Positions 61,180-64,000 of a stretch of DNA of 64,000 nt are shown one piece after another. Below the pieces are notes generated by a model that was not told where the DNA came from, did no database searches, and saw nothing but the letters and a program-made list of their open reading frames with translations. Every line of letters begins with the position of its first letter. The stretch's first letter is position 1. Source of the stretch: CAYUYV01 sp964522525 (lineage in GTDB: Bacteria > Pseudomonadota > Alphaproteobacteria > JAJFIK01); NCBI GenBank assembly GCA_964522525.1, contig CAZFWG010000007.1:27108-91107 (forward strand), given 5' to 3'. Made by a program: the position numbers and the translations under genes.

Positions 61180-63906
61180 ATGGGATGGCTTCTCGAATTC
61201 GCATTTGACGTGTTTGGGGATTTGGGCGTCTGGATCACGGGCCTCGTCACCCTTGTCATCGCGTTGATTCTCGACGCCCGGAGCGGCGGGCGTGTCCTCA
61301 ACTTCATTGATGGATTCATTGAATCCATCTCTGGGCGGAGAGTTTTCGGACCGCTCATCGAGCGGGGCCGCGATACGTTGCGCCGCGTCATCGGCTTTAC
61401 GCCCCTCAAGGCCTATGAACGCCTATCCGGGCAGCCTCTGCTCGATCCGAAGCAGGACACCCTTGAGGAGCGCAAGGAGCCCAGCACGCCCGCGACCCTG
61501 CTGAAACCGCAATATGGCGTGGTTGATTTCGTCGACGTGTCGGACATGCGCAAACGCATGCTGGATTGGTGTGTTGAGAATGAGCGGGACGCAGCGGGCA
61601 AGCTTGTCCACGGTCCCGGCGGCATGGGTAAGACCCGCCTGATGATTGCCGTGGCGGCCGAACTACGGGATCAGCATCAGTGGGAAGCCGGGTTTCTTGC
61701 CCCGGTGCCCCTTGGAACGAGCGAGGATACATCCCCCTTCTGGGCCGCTTTCGATCATCTTCTCACCAAGGGCACGGGTAAGGGCCTTCTGATCGTGGTC
61801 GACTACGCGGAAAATCGGCGGGAGGACATCAAAGAGCTTAGCATACGGATCATAAGAGGTGCTCGTCAGGGGAGGCCGGTGCGGCTCGTTTTGCTGTCAC
61901 GGGCCTCGAACTGGCTTGAAGGTCTTTGCGCCGAGCCTCTGACAGGCCATGCCCCCGGCGGCGAGGCCGTTGACGTGCTTTTCAAGAACGGACCGGACCT
62001 GATCGACGCCATCGAGATGGCCGCCGTGGACACAGGGGCAAACCGACGGCATCTGTTCGACCAGGCCCTTAGTCAGTTAGCAAACAAAATGGTCGATTTG
62101 GGCTATGACAGACCGGCAATGTTGCCGCCGGCTGCCGCCTATCTGGAGCTTGAGGAAAACCCCGATTACGCGCGTCCGCTGGCCCTTCAAATACGCGCGC
62201 TGCTCCATCTGGCCCAGGCACCGGGAGAGGACGCTCGGGATGGCCTGCCCGGTATTCTGACCAAGATGTTGGCTGTGGAAAAGGCTCATTGGACGCGGGC
62301 GCGCGGTATCGATCCGGAAGCTCCGAACGGCCTCGCCCTTGAGCGGGCGCTCGCGCAATTGACCTTGCTCGAAGGCGTCGCCACACGGAGCGACGCCCTG
62401 GCCCTTATCGAGCAGGATGCCTATCGAAGGATGGCCGGTTTGCCACTCCCGCTCGAAGATCTCATGGCCCTCTATGGTCAAGGCGCAGAGGGCGTTTCCG
62501 GCCTCGAACCCGACATTATCGGGGAGCATCTCGTCGCGTCTCTTCCCGACGCGGCGCCCGTCGTCGAGGCCTGTCTGGACTGGATCGAGAAGCGGCCCGG
62601 CAACGGGATATCCGCCCGGCGTCAGAAGGTCCTCACGGTTCTGCAACGGGCGGGGCAGTCCCCGACCCATGGCCATGCCTCCTTCGAACGCGTCCGTAGC
62701 CTGATGGCCGCCGTCCTTCCCGCCCGTTTCGAGGCCCTTGCGCCAGATGCTGTCACGGCGATGACCGGCACACCGGGTCCCCTGGCCGAGACAATCTTGC
62801 AAAGTGGCGTCTGTGTTTCCGACGCGACGGCGCGGGCACTGTTGCCGCTTCTCGACATCAATTTGCGCTCAAACCAAGCCTATGGGGAACTGGCCCTGAA
62901 ATGGGCCCAGCAATGTGTTATCGCTGTTCAGGCGCAAGACGGCGAGGGCGAAAGTGAAACGGCGCAAAGCGAGATTGCCTATGCGCTCAATTCGGCCGGC
63001 GTCTGGCTGTCGACTCTAGGCCGGCGGGAAGCGGCCCTGGGGGCCACGCAACAGGCCGTGGAGATCCGCCACCGGCTGGCCACTGCCAACCCGGATGCCT
63101 TCGAGCCCGACTTAGCCCGGAGTCTGAACAATCTGGGCAGCCAGCTCTCGGCTCTGGGCCAGCGGGAAGCGGCCCTTGGGCCCACGCAACAGGCCATGGA
63201 GATCCGTCACCGGCTGGCCACCGCCAACCCGGATGTATTCGAGTCCGACTTAGCCCGGAGCCTGAACAATCTGGGCATCCGGCTCTCAGATCTGGGCCGG
63301 CGGGAAGCGGCCCTGGGGGCCACGCAACAGGCCGTGGAGATCCGCCACCGGCTGGCCGCGCAGAACCCGGACGCCTTCACCCCCGATCTGGCCATGAGCC
63401 TTACCAATCTGGGCAGCCAGCTCTCGGCTCTGGGCCGGCGGGAGGAATCCCTTGCGGCCACGCAAGAGGCCTTCAGGCTCTACCACCGGCTGGCCGCGCA
63501 GAACCCGCAAGCCTTCACCCCCGACCTAGCCATGAGCCAGAACAATCTGGGCATCCGGCTCTCGTCCCAAGGCCGGCGGGAGGAAGCCCTTGCGGCCAGC
63601 CAAGAAGCCGTCGAGATCGGCCGCCGGCTGGCCGCGCAGAACCCGCAAGCCTTCACCCCCGACCTGGCCAGGAGCCTGTGGGCTCTTTCGGGATATGTCC
63701 TTGGTCCCCTTGAGCGCCATGAAGAGGCTGAGGGTGCGGCCCGAGAGGGCTTGGACCTCATCGCCCCCTATGTGGAAGCCCTGCCCGCTGCCCATGGCGA
63801 CACCGCGCGCGGCCTGCTCACAACCTATCGGGAGCAATGTGAAAAGGCCGGGTTGGCCCTTGACGAAGATTTGGTCCGACGAATTGAAAAGGCCCTGAAG
63901 GAATGA
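61180..63906 (+). CDS. Membrane-anchored STAND-like NTPase with tandem TPR-like repeats
   Basis: 908 residues. An N-terminal TM helix (about 10-32) is followed by a basic linker, then a P-loop NTPase with Walker A G-P-G-G-M-G-K-T at 145-152 and Walker B LLIVVDYAEN with Asp208. The D-Y-A-E-x-R form and the downstream L-L-L-S-R-A are typical of bacterial ATPase/TPR proteins. A helical region (about 280-600) leads to five 46-residue repeats (613-842) of pattern L-G-R-R-E-A-A-L-x-A-T-Q-Q-A-V-E-I, then a C-terminal cap. Membrane anchor plus STAND-type switch plus repeat sensor is the layout of NLR-like defence proteins. A scaffold or signalling role is equally possible. No partner gene lies beside it inside the window. 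Confidence 0.85.
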   Translation: MGWLLEFAFDVFGDLGVWITGLVTLVIALILDARSGGRVLNFIDGFIESISGRRVFGPLIERGRDTLRRVIGFTPLKAYERLSGQPLLDPKQDTLEERKEPSTPATLLKPQYGVVDFVDVSDMRKRMLDWCVENERDAAGKLVHGPGGMGKTRLMIAVAAELRDQHQWEAGFLAPVPLGTSEDTSPFWAAFDHLLTKGTGKGLLIVVDYAENRREDIKELSIRIIRGARQGRPVRLVLLSRASNWLEGLCAEPLTGHAPGGEAVDVLFKNGPDLIDAIEMAAVDTGANRRHLFDQALSQLANKMVDLGYDRPAMLPPAAAYLELEENPDYARPLALQIRALLHLAQAPGEDARDGLPGILTKMLAVEKAHWTRARGIDPEAPNGLALERALAQLTLLEGVATRSDALALIEQDAYRRMAGLPLPLEDLMALYGQGAEGVSGLEPDIIGEHLVASLPDAAPVVEACLDWIEKRPGNGISARRQKVLTVLQRAGQSPTHGHASFERVRSLMAAVLPARFEALAPDAVTAMTGTPGPLAETILQSGVCVSDATARALLPLLDINLRSNQAYGELALKWAQQCVIAVQAQDGEGESETAQSEIAYALNSAGVWLSTLGRREAALGATQQAVEIRHRLATANPDAFEPDLARSLNNLGSQLSALGQREAALGPTQQAMEIRHRLATANPDVFESDLARSLNNLGIRLSDLGRREAALGATQQAVEIRHRLAAQNPDAFTPDLAMSLTNLGSQLSALGRREESLAATQEAFRLYHRLAAQNPQAFTPDLAMSQNNLGIRLSSQGRREEALAASQEAVEIGRRLAAQNPQAFTPDLARSLWALSGYVLGPLERHEEAEGAAREGLDLIAPYVEALPAAHGDTARGLLTTYREQCEKAGLALDEDLVRRIEKALKE
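63016..63705 (+). repeat. Five tandem 138-bp repeats within the ATPase gene
   Basis: The coding repeats have a strict 138-bp period. Units one and three share an identical 63-bp stretch at 63019-63081 and 63295-63357, including synonymous sites, which points to recent duplication or gene conversion. A sixth, degenerate unit precedes them. Confidence 0.85.
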
Positions 63907-64000
63907 TGCGGCCCGCGCTGCTTCCAATGCGCTTCCGGACAAAGATTAGGCCCCACTTCGTGAAGCGGCAAAGAGGTCTCAAGCCATTGATTTAATTGGG
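63907..64000. other. Window end, no gene recognised
   Basis: 94 bp after the ATPase-TPR stop. A weak imperfect hairpin centred on ACTTCGTGAAG is visible. I see no gene start on either strand. Confidence 0.5.

Noticed and set aside
61149..61409. Minus-strand ORF across the start of the ATPase gene
   Set aside because: It has no ribosome site or motif and overlaps the strongly supported + strand gene and its promoter.
63016..63705. CRISPR-like direct repeats
   Set aside because: The repeats are coding, 138 bp long and contiguous without spacers.

Overview
The window is GC-rich chromosomal DNA from an alphaproteobacterium, most likely a draft or metagenome assembly because it holds two runs of exactly 100 N (5062-5161 and 23790-23889). 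The alphaproteobacterial assignment rests on gene order: membrane-bound cytochrome c / kdsB / pheA, the def-fmt-truA block beside dapE and rmuC, and ffs-dnaX-ybaB-recR. An acyl-CoA dehydrogenase, acyl-CoA synthetase, thiolase, crotonase, AtoE-type transporter and several esterases suggest a heterotroph that uses fatty acids. A NIT-HAMP-MCP-PilZ receptor and a Flp pilin pair suggest motility and surface attachment. No rRNA, tRNA, CRISPR array, integrase or transposase was found.

Layout. 1-6.9 kb: start of an acyl-CoA dehydrogenase, the chemoreceptor, a crotonase, a methyltransferase, a TetR repressor with two matching operators facing a gene cut by an assembly gap, an MDR reductase and a COQ7-type hydroxylase. 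7.1-12.2 kb: a 1326-residue secreted protease with cadherin-like, Calx-beta and RTX modules, then a membrane-anchored hydrolase. 12.2-22.3 kb: metabolic genes (PLP C-S lyase, esterases, DsbA-like isomerase, GST, acyl-CoA synthetase, thiolase). 22.7-25.7 kb: a large RTX protein with poly-Asp linkers. 25.9-30.2 kb: a TusA-like protein, two TAXI-type binding proteins and, between them, a Flp pilin with a pilus N-terminal-domain protein. 30.3-37.6 kb: GST, M17 aminopeptidase, MarR regulator, NlpC/P60 hydrolase and a YejFEB-type peptide importer, which together look like a muropeptide salvage unit.

37.7-51.9 kb is housekeeping: cytochrome c, kdsB-pheA-dapE, patatin, truA-fmt-def, an RmuC with a very long Pro/Ala/Lys tail, recR-ybaB-dnaX, the SRP RNA and nudC. 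52-64 kb is more accessory: a trypsin-like protease fused to an endonuclease I domain, a hybrid histidine kinase, an SDR, a CinA-like protein, AtoE, a serine hydrolase, a tiny secreted protein, a HemG-like flavodoxin, and a membrane-anchored STAND-like ATPase with five 46-residue TPR-like repeats.

The best candidates for undescribed biology are the protease-endonuclease fusion and the TM-NTPase-TPR protein, both with conflict-system-like architectures. The paired TetR operators, the RmuC tail and the Yej/NlpC/aminopeptidase cluster are also worth attention. All functions are inferred from motifs and gene order read by eye; no database search was run.
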